Positions 35,603 to 43,891 of a stretch of DNA of 64,000 nucleotides are shown here, in pieces (the first letter of the stretch is position 1; each line of letters starts with the position of its first letter). Origin of the DNA: Curtobacterium sp. L6-1 (GTDB lineage: Bacteria > Actinomycetota > Actinomycetes > Actinomycetales > Microbacteriaceae). The stretch spans positions 2,852,001 through 2,916,000 of the forward strand of contig NZ_CP076544.1 in assembly GCF_018885305.1 (NCBI RefSeq). Reading direction: 5' to 3'. The notes beneath the pieces are model-generated. The model was not told where the DNA came from, searched no databases, and saw only the letters and a program-made list of their open reading frames with translations. A program made the position numbers and the translations under genes.

Positions 35603-36577
35603 ATGGACCTCATCGGTACGATCCTCTGGCCGCTCAAATGGGTGGTGTCCGCGATCCTCGTCGGATTCCACTGGATCTTCGAGTCCCTCGGGATGGACGC
35701 CTCGGCGGGCATCACCTGGGTCCTGTCGATCATCTTCCTGACCTTCGTGGTCCGCGCCGCGCTGATCCCGATCTTCGTGCGCCAGATCAAGTCGCAGCGC
35801 CGCATGCTCGAGGTCGCGCCGCAGCTGAAGAAGATCCAGGACAAGTACAAGGGCAAGAAGGACCAGTTCTCGCGTGAGGCGATGTCCCGCGAGACCATGG
35901 CGCTCTACAAGGAGACCGGGACGAACCCGCTGAGTTCCTGCCTGCCGTTGCTCATCCAGATGCCGATCTTCTTCTCGCTGTACTCGGTGCTGCACGAGGC
36001 GCAGATCAACAAGACCGGCATCGGCCTGCTCTCGAGCGACCTGGCGAAGTCCTTCGGCAACGCGTCCCTGTTCGGCGCCCCCCTGCACGAGACCTTCACG
36101 AACGCGGGCGGCTGGGAGGTCCGCGTCATCGCCGGCGTCATGATCGTCGTGATGACGGCCTCGCAGTTCATCACGCAGCTGCAGCTCGTCGCCAAGAACA
36201 TGTCCCCGGAGACCAAGGAGTCTCCGATGTACCGCCAGCAGAAGATGATGCTGTACATCCTCCCGCTGGTCTTCGTCATCTCGGGTCTCTCGTTCCCCCT
36301 CGGCGTCATGTTCTACTGGCTCGCCTCGAACGTCTGGACGATGGCGCAGCAGTACTTCGTCATCCGCAGCATGCCGACGCCCGGGTCCGAGGCCGCCCTC
36401 GCCCGCGAGGCCCGACTGGCCAAGAAGGCCCAGCGTCGCGGGACGCCGGCCACCGCCGGGGTCCTCACCGAGGCCGGCACGGGTGCCTCCGTCGCCGAGG
36501 TGGAGGCCCGTGTCACCACCCAGCGCCAGCAGCCGGTCGGCAAGAACCGCGCCAAGAAGAACGGGAAGACCAAGTGA
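35603..36577 (+). CDS. yidC: Membrane protein insertase YidC
   Basis: 324 aa, Gram-positive type without the large E. coli periplasmic domain. Helices: WILSIIFLTFVVRAALIPIFV-like first core helix with the hydrophilic-groove Arg in 'FVVRAALIPIF', then QIKSQRRMLEVAPQLKKIQDKYKG (cytoplasmic hairpin), LSSCLPLLIQMPIFFSLYSVL and the final pair with YILPLVFVISGLSFPLGV. The tail is basic (GKNRAKKNGKTK). It inserts membrane proteins with or without SecYEG. ATG 35603 was used; GTG at 35591 is also in frame. The stop overlaps jag by 4 bp (GTGA). Confidence 0.95.
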   Translation: MDLIGTILWPLKWVVSAILVGFHWIFESLGMDASAGITWVLSIIFLTFVVRAALIPIFVRQIKSQRRMLEVAPQLKKIQDKYKGKKDQFSREAMSRETMALYKETGTNPLSSCLPLLIQMPIFFSLYSVLHEAQINKTGIGLLSSDLAKSFGNASLFGAPLHETFTNAGGWEVRVIAGVMIVVMTASQFITQLQLVAKNMSPETKESPMYRQQKMMLYILPLVFVISGLSFPLGVMFYWLASNVWTMAQQYFVIRSMPTPGSEAALAREARLAKKAQRRGTPATAGVLTEAGTGASVAEVEARVTTQRQQPVGKNRAKKNGKTK

Positions 36578-37104
36578 CCGAGCAGGACACCGCAGCCGTC
36601 GTCGACACCACCGACGACGAGCAGCACCTCGGACAGGCAGCAGTGGACGGCGACGAGGAGAGCCGCGACGAAGCGGACATCGCCGCCGACTACATCGAGG
36701 AGCTCCTCGACATCTGCGACCTCGACGGCGACATCGAGATCGAGGAGCGCCAGGGGCGGGTCTACCTCACGGTGACGGACGACGGTGAAGCGCTCCGTGT
36801 CCTCGCGAAGCCGGACACGGTGTCGGCCCTGCAGGAGCTCACCCGGATCGCCGTGCAGGCGGAGACGGGCGAGTTCAGCCGTCTCATCCTGGACATCGGT
36901 GGATCGCGGGATGCCCGTGCGACGGAGCTGCAGCGCCTCGTCGACACCGCGGTCGAGCGCATCGAGGCCGGTTCGACCACGGCTGCGCTGCCCCCGATGT
37001 CGTCCTACGAGCGCAAGCTCGTGCACGACCTGGTCGCCGAGAAGGGCTTCCGCTCGGAGTCCGAGGGCGAGGGTCGGGACCGTCACACGGTCATCACGCG
37101 ATGA
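36574..37104 (+). CDS. jag: Jag/KhpB-type KH-R3H RNA-binding protein
   Basis: 176 aa. An acidic disordered N terminus (about 1-35) is followed by a KH-like domain (LLDICDLDGDIEIEERQGRVYLTV, about 46-115) and an R3H domain at the C terminus (LPPMSSYERKLVHDLVAEKG, with the 'R-K-x-x-H' of R3H). This is the Jag/SpoIIIJ-associated family; in Gram-positives KhpB binds RNA with KhpA and influences cell elongation. GTG at 36574 overlaps the yidC stop, and its own stop overlaps the rsmG start, so it is translationally coupled on both sides. Confidence 0.93.
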   Translation: MTEQDTAAVVDTTDDEQHLGQAAVDGDEESRDEADIAADYIEELLDICDLDGDIEIEERQGRVYLTVTDDGEALRVLAKPDTVSALQELTRIAVQAETGEFSRLILDIGGSRDARATELQRLVDTAVERIEAGSTTAALPPMSSYERKLVHDLVAEKGFRSESEGEGRDRHTVITR

Positions 37105-37754
37105 CCGAGGTCGGTTTTCCTGACGCGCCGGTACTCGAATCCGAGCCGGCGGTCGCCGCGACGCTCTTCGGAGACCGCATCGACGTCGCGCGCTCGTTCA
37201 CGAACGAGCTCGCGCGCCGCGGTGAGGAGCTCGGGCTGATCGGCCCACTCGAGCTGCCGCGGCTGTGGACGCGACATATCCTCAACTCTGCCCTTGTCGC
37301 TCCGCTCCTGGAGGCAGGAGGCACGGTGGGAGACGTCGGTTCCGGTGCGGGCCTCCCGGGCTTGGTCCTGGCCATCGCCCGTCCTGATGTGTCGATGACG
37401 CTCATCGAGCCGATGGAGCGCCGGGTGGAGTGGTTGTGCGGTGAGGCCGGTCGGCTCGGTCTCGAGAACGTCACGGTCGTCCGAGCCCGCGCTGAGGACG
37501 TGGCCGACGAACTCGTCCTCGACCAGGTGACTGCCCGGGCCGTGAGTGCTCTGTCGAAGCTCATCCCGCTGACCGTGCCGCTCGTGCGTTCGGGCGGGCA
37601 GCTGATCCTCATGAAGGGCGCACGCGTCGATGACGAGGTCGCCGCGGCCCGCAAGGTGATCCTTCGCAAGCGCCTCGAAGACGTCGAGGTCCTGGAGCTC
37701 GGAGTGGGTGTGGTCGAGGAGACCACGCGCGTCTTCCGGGCTACAGTTGACTGA
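37101..37754 (+). CDS. rsmG: 16S rRNA (guanine527-N7)-methyltransferase
   Basis: 217 aa. The family core is visible: LWTRHILNSALVAPLL, the SAM-binding motif VGDVGSGAGLPGLVLAI, then LIEPMERRVEWL and VTARAVSALSKLIPLT. RsmG methylates G527 of 16S rRNA in the small subunit; its loss gives low-level streptomycin resistance in other bacteria. The start ATG at 37101 overlaps the jag stop. It is the last gene of the rpmH operon; parA follows after about 130 bp on the same strand. Confidence 0.96.
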   Translation: MTEVGFPDAPVLESEPAVAATLFGDRIDVARSFTNELARRGEELGLIGPLELPRLWTRHILNSALVAPLLEAGGTVGDVGSGAGLPGLVLAIARPDVSMTLIEPMERRVEWLCGEAGRLGLENVTVVRARAEDVADELVLDQVTARAVSALSKLIPLTVPLVRSGGQLILMKGARVDDEVAAARKVILRKRLEDVEVLELGVGVVEETTRVFRATVD

Positions 37755-37843
37755 CGCCACCGATCCGGTCTGATCGGAGCCGGTCGCCCACGGCGGCTGT
37801 GCGATGCCGCTTCGTCGGTCTGCGCGTCGGGGCGACGGCCCAA

Positions 37844-37859
37844 TGTTCCACGTGAAACA
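37844..37859. promoter_or_regulatory. parS centromere-like site 1 (at parA 5' end)
   Basis: TGTTCCACGTGAAACA differs from the ParB-binding consensus TGTTTCACGTGAAACA at one base. It lies just before or within the start of parA, next to the gene for ParB, its binding protein. Confidence 0.93.
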
Positions 37860-37881
37860 CAGACCGGGGAAGAGGCACTCG

Positions 37882-38775
37882 TTGAGTTCATCGACCGACT
37901 ACGACGCGTCGACGCCCTTGGCGCGGGAGATCGCCGATCTGAACCGCCGTCGGCGTGCGATCGCCACCCAGCAGTTCCCGCTACCGGACAAGACCCGCGT
38001 GGTGACGGTGTCGAACCAGAAGGGTGGCGTCGGCAAGACGACCACCACGGTGAACCTCGCGGCGGCGCTCGCACACGGCGGAGCGCGGGTGCTCGTGATC
38101 GACCTCGACCCGCAGGGCAACGCCTCCACCGCACTCGGCATCGACCACCAGGCGGAGGTCGCGAGCATCTACGACGTGATCGTGGACGAGGCGCCGATGG
38201 CCGACACGGTCCAGCGCTCCCCCGAGTCCGACACCCTGTGGTGCGTGCCGGCGACGATCCACCTCGCGGGCGCCGAGATCGAGTTGGTCTCCCTGGTGGC
38301 GCGCGAGCAGCGACTCCGCACCGCCCTCGACCAGTACCTCGCGTCGGTCGACGAGCCGTACCACTACGTCTTCATCGACTGCCCGCCCTCGCTCGGCCTG
38401 CTGACCATCAACGCGTTTGTGGCCGCGAAGGAAGTCCTGATCCCGATCCAGTGTGAGTACTACGCACTCGAGGGCTTGAGCCAGCTCCTGCGCAACATCG
38501 AGCTCATCGAACGGCACCTCAACCCGAACCTCGCCGTGTCGACGATCCTGCTGACGATGTACGACGGCCGGACGAATCTGGCGAACCAGGTGGCGAACGA
38601 CGTCCGGACGCACTTCGGCGACCAGGTGCTGAAGGCCATGATCCCCCGCTCGGTCCGCGTCAGTGAGGCGCCGAGCTACGGGCAGAGCGTCGTGTCCTAC
38701 GACGTGAACTCGTCCGGATCACTCTCTTACCTGGAAGCGGCGGCGGAGATCGCAGAACGAGGAGCGAAGCACTGA
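37882..38775 (+). CDS. parA: Chromosome partitioning ATPase ParA (Soj)
   Basis: About 297 aa. The deviant Walker A motif VSNQKGGVGKTTTTVN is present with the signature Lys, then VIDLDPQGNASTALG (Walker A'), FIDCPPSLGLLTINA (Walker B) and IPIQCEYYALEGL. ParA binds nonspecific DNA as an ATP dimer and moves ParB-parS complexes, so separating new origins. The start is uncertain: TTG at 37882 has GGAAGAGG about 7 bases upstream and keeps the parS site outside the protein. ATG at 37843 (inside parS, giving MFHVKH) and 37804 are in frame but lack a good binding site. The stop overlaps the parB start by one base. Confidence 0.93.
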   Translation: MSSSTDYDASTPLAREIADLNRRRRAIATQQFPLPDKTRVVTVSNQKGGVGKTTTTVNLAAALAHGGARVLVIDLDPQGNASTALGIDHQAEVASIYDVIVDEAPMADTVQRSPESDTLWCVPATIHLAGAEIELVSLVAREQRLRTALDQYLASVDEPYHYVFIDCPPSLGLLTINAFVAAKEVLIPIQCEYYALEGLSQLLRNIELIERHLNPNLAVSTILLTMYDGRTNLANQVANDVRTHFGDQVLKAMIPRSVRVSEAPSYGQSVVSYDVNSSGSLSYLEAAAEIAERGAKH

Positions 38776-39764
38776 TGGCACCCAAGCGGACTGGCCTCGG
38801 GCGCGGTATCGGCGCTCTCATCCCGACGGTAGACGAGCACCAGGAGCGTCCCGTCGACGTCTTCTTCCCGACCGGCGGTACCTCCGCTGCCGATGCCAGC
38901 GCGGCAGGCAGCCAGGTCGGCACGGCTGAAGAGCTGCTCGCGGTGCCGGGCGCTCGGCTCGCAAACCTCAACCCCCTCGACATCGTGCCGAACGCGCAGC
39001 AGCCGCGGAAAGAGTTCCGCGAGGAGGAGCTGCAGGAACTCGTGCACTCCATCCGGGAGATCGGTCTCCTGCAGCCGATCGTCGTGCGCCCGATCCCCGG
39101 CGCCTCCGGCACGGATCCGCAGTACGAGCTCATCATGGGCGAGCGCCGTCTCCGCGCGACGAAGGAACTCGGTCTCGCCACGATCCCCGCGATCGTCAAG
39201 GACACCCCTGACGACGCCATGCTCCGCGACGCCCTGCTCGAGAACCTGCACCGCGCGCAGCTCAACCCGCTCGAGGAGGCGTCGGCCTACCAGCAGCTCC
39301 TTGCCGACTTCGGCATCACGCAGGAGCAGCTCGGACAACGCATCGGTCGCTCGCGGCCGCAGATCACGAACACCATCCGCCTGCTCCGGCTCCCTTCCCC
39401 CGTCCAGCGTCGGGTGGCAGCAGGTGTGCTGTCGGCCGGGCACGCTCGGGCGATCCTCGCGGCCCCCGACGCTGAGGCGATGGAGTACCTCGCCGAGAAG
39501 ATCGTGAACGAGGACCTGTCGGTCCGCGCGGCTGAGGCGATCGCGCAACAGCTCTCGACGAAGACTCCGGCGAAGACCCCGGCGGCGCCGTCGAAGCGGC
39601 AGGTGCACTTCAACGACATGGCTGAGCGGCTCGGCGATCGTCTCAACACCCGCGTGAAGATCGCCGTCGGTGCTCGAAAGGGCTCGGTCACGATCGACTT
39701 CGCGACGCCGGCCGACCTCGACCGCATCCTGGGTGAGCTCGGGGTGCAGGACCTCGCGGGCTGA
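38775..39764 (+). CDS. parB: Chromosome partitioning protein ParB (Spo0J)
   Basis: 329 aa. An N-terminal linker with RTGLGRGIGALIP (ParA-contact motif, with LGRG) precedes the CTPase/ParB_N domain, which has QPRKEFREEELQELVHSI (C-motif 1), then MGERRLRATKELG (GERR) and ENLHRAQLNPLEEA (N-rich motif). A helix-turn-helix follows with TQEQLGQRIGRSRPQITN, then a C-terminal dimerisation part. It binds the parS sites on both sides of this gene and spreads by CTP-dependent clamping. It shares one base with the parA stop. Confidence 0.96.
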   Translation: MAPKRTGLGRGIGALIPTVDEHQERPVDVFFPTGGTSAADASAAGSQVGTAEELLAVPGARLANLNPLDIVPNAQQPRKEFREEELQELVHSIREIGLLQPIVVRPIPGASGTDPQYELIMGERRLRATKELGLATIPAIVKDTPDDAMLRDALLENLHRAQLNPLEEASAYQQLLADFGITQEQLGQRIGRSRPQITNTIRLLRLPSPVQRRVAAGVLSAGHARAILAAPDAEAMEYLAEKIVNEDLSVRAAEAIAQQLSTKTPAKTPAAPSKRQVHFNDMAERLGDRLNTRVKIAVGARKGSVTIDFATPADLDRILGELGVQDLAG

Positions 39765-40611
39765 GGAGCCCGGCCCCACGGCGCTGTGCGCTCGTGTGGG
39801 GCTGGAGCACGGGTCGAGCCGACTCGGGATAGGGTCCGCGAGCGCAGGGCGGTCAGGCGCCCGTGCACGGCGTCGATGGACCATGCTGCGGCGGCGCGGA
39901 GGTAAGTCCAGACCCGGGCGGGTGGTTCGAACGCGCGGCGACGAGGTGCGAGCGTTGGACGCAGCACGCGCTGGCGGAACCAGGAGCGCTGACGGCCGCG
40001 GCGCTGGTCCTGATGTCCAGGCCGTCCTCGACAGGCGGTCTCCACCCGACCGCTGAGCGTGCGCCGTCAGCGGATGACGGTCGTCGGCACTCCAGAAGGA
40101 CCAGGGTTGCAGTCGGAACGGTGTCGTCAGCTGAGCCACAGGCCCGCTCGGCGCCCCGTAGCGACTCGGTGGACAGGGCCCCGCGTGATCTGCAGCACAC
40201 GGAAGCTCTGTGGATGATCGCTCGGTAGCTCACCTGTGTCCCGGCTCCGTTGATCGGCGAGTGGTCCTGCGTCGGACCGCTCGTTCCTCGCTCGGCGGCC
40301 TCCGGTCCGGTCACCTCGTCGTCCCGTCGTCTGATCACCACGACGTGCGTGTGCGACCGCGGCCCGACGGGGGTCTCTCCTCGCTTGCCACTCGACCCTC
40401 TGCCCACAGTCGTTCACAGTCGATCGGAGCCGCGCTCCCCCGTCACCGGACCCGTGGCACGCAGCACTCATCGTCGGACTCGTGGTACCCGGCACCCGCT
40501 AACCGCCGACCGGTGCCGCTCCGCGGTGATGGTCAGCGGCGATCGGCGATCGCCGATCCGCGATCCTCGACTACGGCCCGTCCCCGCCGCCCGTCGTTCG
40601 GCCGCTCCCAC

Positions 40612-40862
40612 GCGCCGCCGAACGTTCGTCCGCCCCGTGCGCCGCCGGATGTCCGTCCCCTCCTGCGTGCCGCCGGACGTTTGACTGCCCCTGCGCGCAG
40701 CCCGGTGTCTGTCCCCTCCTGCGTGCCGCCGGATGTTCGTCCGCCGCCGCGCCGCCCGACGTTTGGCCCCTCCTGCGCGCCGCCGGATGTTCGTCAGCCC
40801 GCGCGCCACCCGGTGTGTTCTGTCCGCCCCGCGCGCCGCCCAACGTTTGTCCGGCCCGCGCG
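40612..40862. repeat. Degenerate ~28-bp tandem repeats, about nine units
   Basis: Units consist of a GCGCCGCC-like octamer followed by about 20 bp of the type GGATGTTCGTCCCCTCCTGC. The second, third and fourth units are 28 bp long and the others about 26-30. Sequence drifts from copy to copy. The period is not a multiple of three and no unique spacers are present, so it is neither coding nor CRISPR. Confidence 0.7.
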
Positions 40863-41199
40863 CCCGTCAGCTCAGCGCCGGCCGGCCGATCGGGGTCCCC
40901 GAGATGTGCCCTGTCGTTGAACTGCGCACAGATGTGTCGCCCGCTCACTGGAGAGCTGTCGCCCGGGCATCGGTACCGAGCGCTGGATGCCGAGGTCCGG
41001 TCGCATCTCCCTGTGCGGACAGTGCCATCTCTCCTGCTGAACTCGTTGCAGGACCCTGTGAGCGCAGTTCTGGCGAGATGGATGAATCTGGAAGCGTCGG
41101 CATCGGGGTCCGCTTTTTGCCGGCTCAGGAGGGCTGGTTGAGGTTCCGTACCCATCTCGTGGCCGGTGGGCAGCTTCCGCGGCGGGAAGAGCGGGCCGA

Positions 41200-41215
41200 T
41201 GTTCCACGTGAAACC
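41200..41215. promoter_or_regulatory. parS site 2
   Basis: TGTTCCACGTGAAACC: two mismatches to the consensus, with the central CACGTG intact. About 1.4 kb past parB, in gene-free DNA. Confidence 0.9.
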
Positions 41216-41543
41216 TGTTTGGAAGGCCCAGCTAGACGCCCACGAGGCACCCTGCCGGGGTGGATGCCACGCGGGAGCATCGCCCCCTCGCAGAGAGGGC
41301 GGCGTTGCCCCGACTTCGCCGCGAAGTTACGGCTCCGCGGGTAGCCATGGGTTGAGAGCGCACTGCCCAGCTCCCCCCAGACCTTCTGTGCTTGCCGAAG
41401 CCTCCTGCGCAGAGCGCCGGGTGCGCGAGTCGCTGGCCGCAGCAGCGGCGTGGAGCTCGCTAGATCCCTCGCGAGAGGTCCGGGTAGCGGAAGCTCCCGC
41501 GATGCGGGCCCGCAGTCGGGTGGAGGTGTCGGCCAGACAAAAA

Positions 41544-41559
41544 TGTTTCACGTGGAACC
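41544..41559. promoter_or_regulatory. parS site 3
   Basis: TGTTTCACGTGGAACC keeps the left half of the consensus perfectly. Preceded by a short A-run in otherwise GC-rich DNA. Confidence 0.9.
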
Positions 41560-42834
41560 GGCTTCCCCGAGGCCTCAGCCCCGACGGCTAGGGCGACTGC
41601 GCTGTGCAGCCGGAGCGCAGTCAGGCGGAACTCTGACGGAGTTGCCCAGCGTGGGTGTCTGGATCGCACACCGTGCCGGGGTCAGGCATCGCACGGGCGC
41701 CACTCTGAGTCGGAAGCGATCGTCGTGTCAGCGGCTCGGACGTTGAGGGCACGGTGCTCGGGCTGCGGGGGAACGGAGCGATCAGCGCAGGGATCGGGGT
41801 CGCCGGGATGGCGACGGTCGGGAGGGCGATGGTCGGCCCGCTGCAGTCGCCGATCAGGGCTGAGCCGCCGACGTGACGGAGCGAACGGATGACACTCGCT
41901 CCCTCGGGTCTCGACGGTGTAGCCCGAGGCGACACACGCTCCGTTCCGTGAAGAACCGGTATCGGTCGACGCGGAGCAGGACCAGTGCCACCTGTCCTGG
42001 AGCGGCGGCGGAGCATGACCACGGTCGGCAGTGCGGTGCGCGAGAGACGCCGCGCGCTCAGGCCGACTTCTGCGTCGGGGTCGTCGCGGGGACATTGTCG
42101 CGGTCGGCTGGTTCCTGGGCGGGCGATTGGCGGTCCGCGATCCTGGCGGGGCCCAGACTGCCGGCTGCCGAGAGCTCACATCGCGATAGGACCATCGTGG
42201 GCGGCCGGGGCGCGAGCGAGTGCCCGAGGCACGGTACGAGGTCACGGAGCATCTGCGGCCGCAAGCCGGAAGGCGGGCGCCCTCTGGCGAGATCGCCCGG
42301 CCAGATAGCGGATCTACCCCGAGCCGATATCCGGCTGTCCGGCTGTTCGGCGAATTATCGGGGCGGCCACGGTCGCGAGAAGGACCACGCCGCCACGTAC
42401 ATGATCGACTGCGGCGATGCCTGCACGGGCGACCCGCAGCGCTCCGACTCTGAGTCAAGCCGCTCCTGGTTGAGGAAAGCCAGCGGAGCCGCTCCTGTCC
42501 ACTGCAGCGGATTCGTGAAGCGGACCCTCCCGCTGGGCCTGCAGGACGGCCAGCTCGCATCGGGCGCAGTCGCCCGCTTCGCCCGCGGAGTCTGGTGCCG
42601 CCCCGAAGCGCTCACAGTGCGTCAGGACGGCCTCAGACGAAGGGGAGACGCCCGACGCTCGCCCGAGGGGCTCCGTGGCCCAGGAGGCCGTCTCAGGGCC
42701 CGGAGGACAGCGCTACCGCCGCGCTCCCCTGGCCGCCTCTGCACGACGATCGGACGGAACCCTCTCCCGCACGAGCAACGTCCCACGGCGGCCATCAGCA
42801 GAGGGCGGTCAGTCTTCCGTTCGACATCAGGGGA

Positions 42835-42850
42835 TGTTCCACGTGGAACG
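42835..42850. promoter_or_regulatory. parS site 4, just downstream of ddl
   Basis: TGTTCCACGTGGAACG, with central CACGTG and TTCCACGTGGAA as a perfect palindrome. It lies 10 bp past the ddl stop codon. Confidence 0.9.
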
Positions 42851-42859
42851 TCCGACGGA

Positions 42860-43822
42860 TCAGGCCGAGTGGTCCCGGATCGCCTGCTCCGCGAGCTCCG
42901 CGTACGTCCACCCGAGGTCGAACCCCGACGCTGACAGCGCCTGCGGCACGAGCGACGTCTCCGTCAGCCCCGGCAGCACGTTGGCCTCGAGGAACCACGG
43001 CGTCCCCGCCCCGTCCACGATGAGGTCCACACGCGACACGTGCCGCAGCCCGAGCGCCCGGTGCGCGAGCACGGCTGCCGCAGAGGCTGCACGCAACTGC
43101 TCCTCGGGCAGGCGAGCCGGCGTGTAGAACGTCGTCTCCCCCGCGTTGTACCGAGCCTCGTACCCGTACACCCCGTTGCGCGGCACGATCTCCACCGGCG
43201 ACAGTGCGAGGGGGCCGTCGCCGGTGTCGATGATGCCGACGGCGATCTCGGTGCCACGGATGAGCTGCTCGACGACGGCGTCCTCGCAGTACGTGTACGC
43301 CGACACCATCGCGCGGGGCAGGTCGTCCGCGTGCTCGACCAGGGTCACCCCCTGGGCGCTGCCGCCGCGGGCCGGCTTCACGGCGAGCGGTACCGGGTGC
43401 TCTGCGGCGATCGCCTGCAGGACGCCCACGGCGCCGAGCTCGCGGAAGACGTCGTGCGACAGGGTGACCGACCGCGGGGTCCGGACGCCGGCGCGGGAGA
43501 CGAGCGCCGAGGCGGTCGGCTTGTCCCACGCGAGCCGGGCCGAGGTGGACCGCGAGCCGACGTACGGGATGTCGAGCGCCTCCAGGATGCCGCGGAGCGC
43601 GCCGTCCTCGCCGGAGGCACCGTGCAGTGCGGGCCAGACCACGTCGGGTCGATCGTCGGTCAGGGCCGGCAGGAGGGACGCGTCCGCGTCGCGCAGGTCG
43701 ACCTGCCAGCCGTACCCGGCCAGCGAGTCGGCGACACGGCGTCCCGATCGGAGCGAGATGTCACGCTCGTGGGAGATGCCCCCAGCGACGACGACGACGT
43801 GACGGCGGGCGAACTCGGCCAT
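42860..43822 (-). CDS. ddl: D-alanine--D-alanine ligase family enzyme
   Basis: 320 aa ATP-grasp protein. N-terminal VVVVAGGISHERDISLRSG matches the 'GG-x-S-x-E-x-x-V/I-S' signature. The central domain has VVWPALHGASGEDGALRG, VKPARGGSAQGV (ATP-binding Lys/Gly loop) and EIAVGIID, and the C-terminal part has DLIVDGAGTPWFLEANVLPG with Glu/Asn metal ligands. Ddl joins two D-alanines for peptidoglycan precursors. The length is close to the 300-370 aa family range. ATG at 43822 follows GGAGG by 9 bases. It is an isolated gene, between a parS site and an aminotransferase gene; a second ddl elsewhere in the genome is possible. Confidence 0.88.
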   Translation of the reverse strand: MAEFARRHVVVVAGGISHERDISLRSGRRVADSLAGYGWQVDLRDADASLLPALTDDRPDVVWPALHGASGEDGALRGILEALDIPYVGSRSTSARLAWDKPTASALVSRAGVRTPRSVTLSHDVFRELGAVGVLQAIAAEHPVPLAVKPARGGSAQGVTLVEHADDLPRAMVSAYTYCEDAVVEQLIRGTEIAVGIIDTGDGPLALSPVEIVPRNGVYGYEARYNAGETTFYTPARLPEEQLRAASAAAVLAHRALGLRHVSRVDLIVDGAGTPWFLEANVLPGLTETSLVPQALSASGFDLGWTYAELAEQAIRDHSA

Positions 43823-43891
43823 GGGGTTGTTCCTCCACGAGGGGTCTGCGTCACCGTGCACGGCGATGCACGGAGGTACGGAAATGCCCGG

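Larger units (their letters stand above)
39765..42859. other. 3.1-kb gene-free parS region
   Basis: Open frames exist in every direction, as always at this G+C, but none has protein-like composition, a good start or a recognisable domain, and none extends over the whole stretch. Three parS sites lie at 41200, 41544 and 42835, and degenerate tandem repeats at 40612-40862. The rest is of unknown content. It may be an origin-proximal centromere region or decayed genes. Confidence 0.65.

Noticed and set aside
40612-40862. Possible CRISPR array
   Set aside because: Units adjoin with no unique spacers of constant length, repeats drift strongly and there are no cas genes nearby.
41682-42934. Long open frames on both strands in the parS zone
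   Set aside because: Both are Arg/Ser/Pro-rich, lack ribosome binding sites and any recognisable fold, and overlap each other; not accepted as genes.
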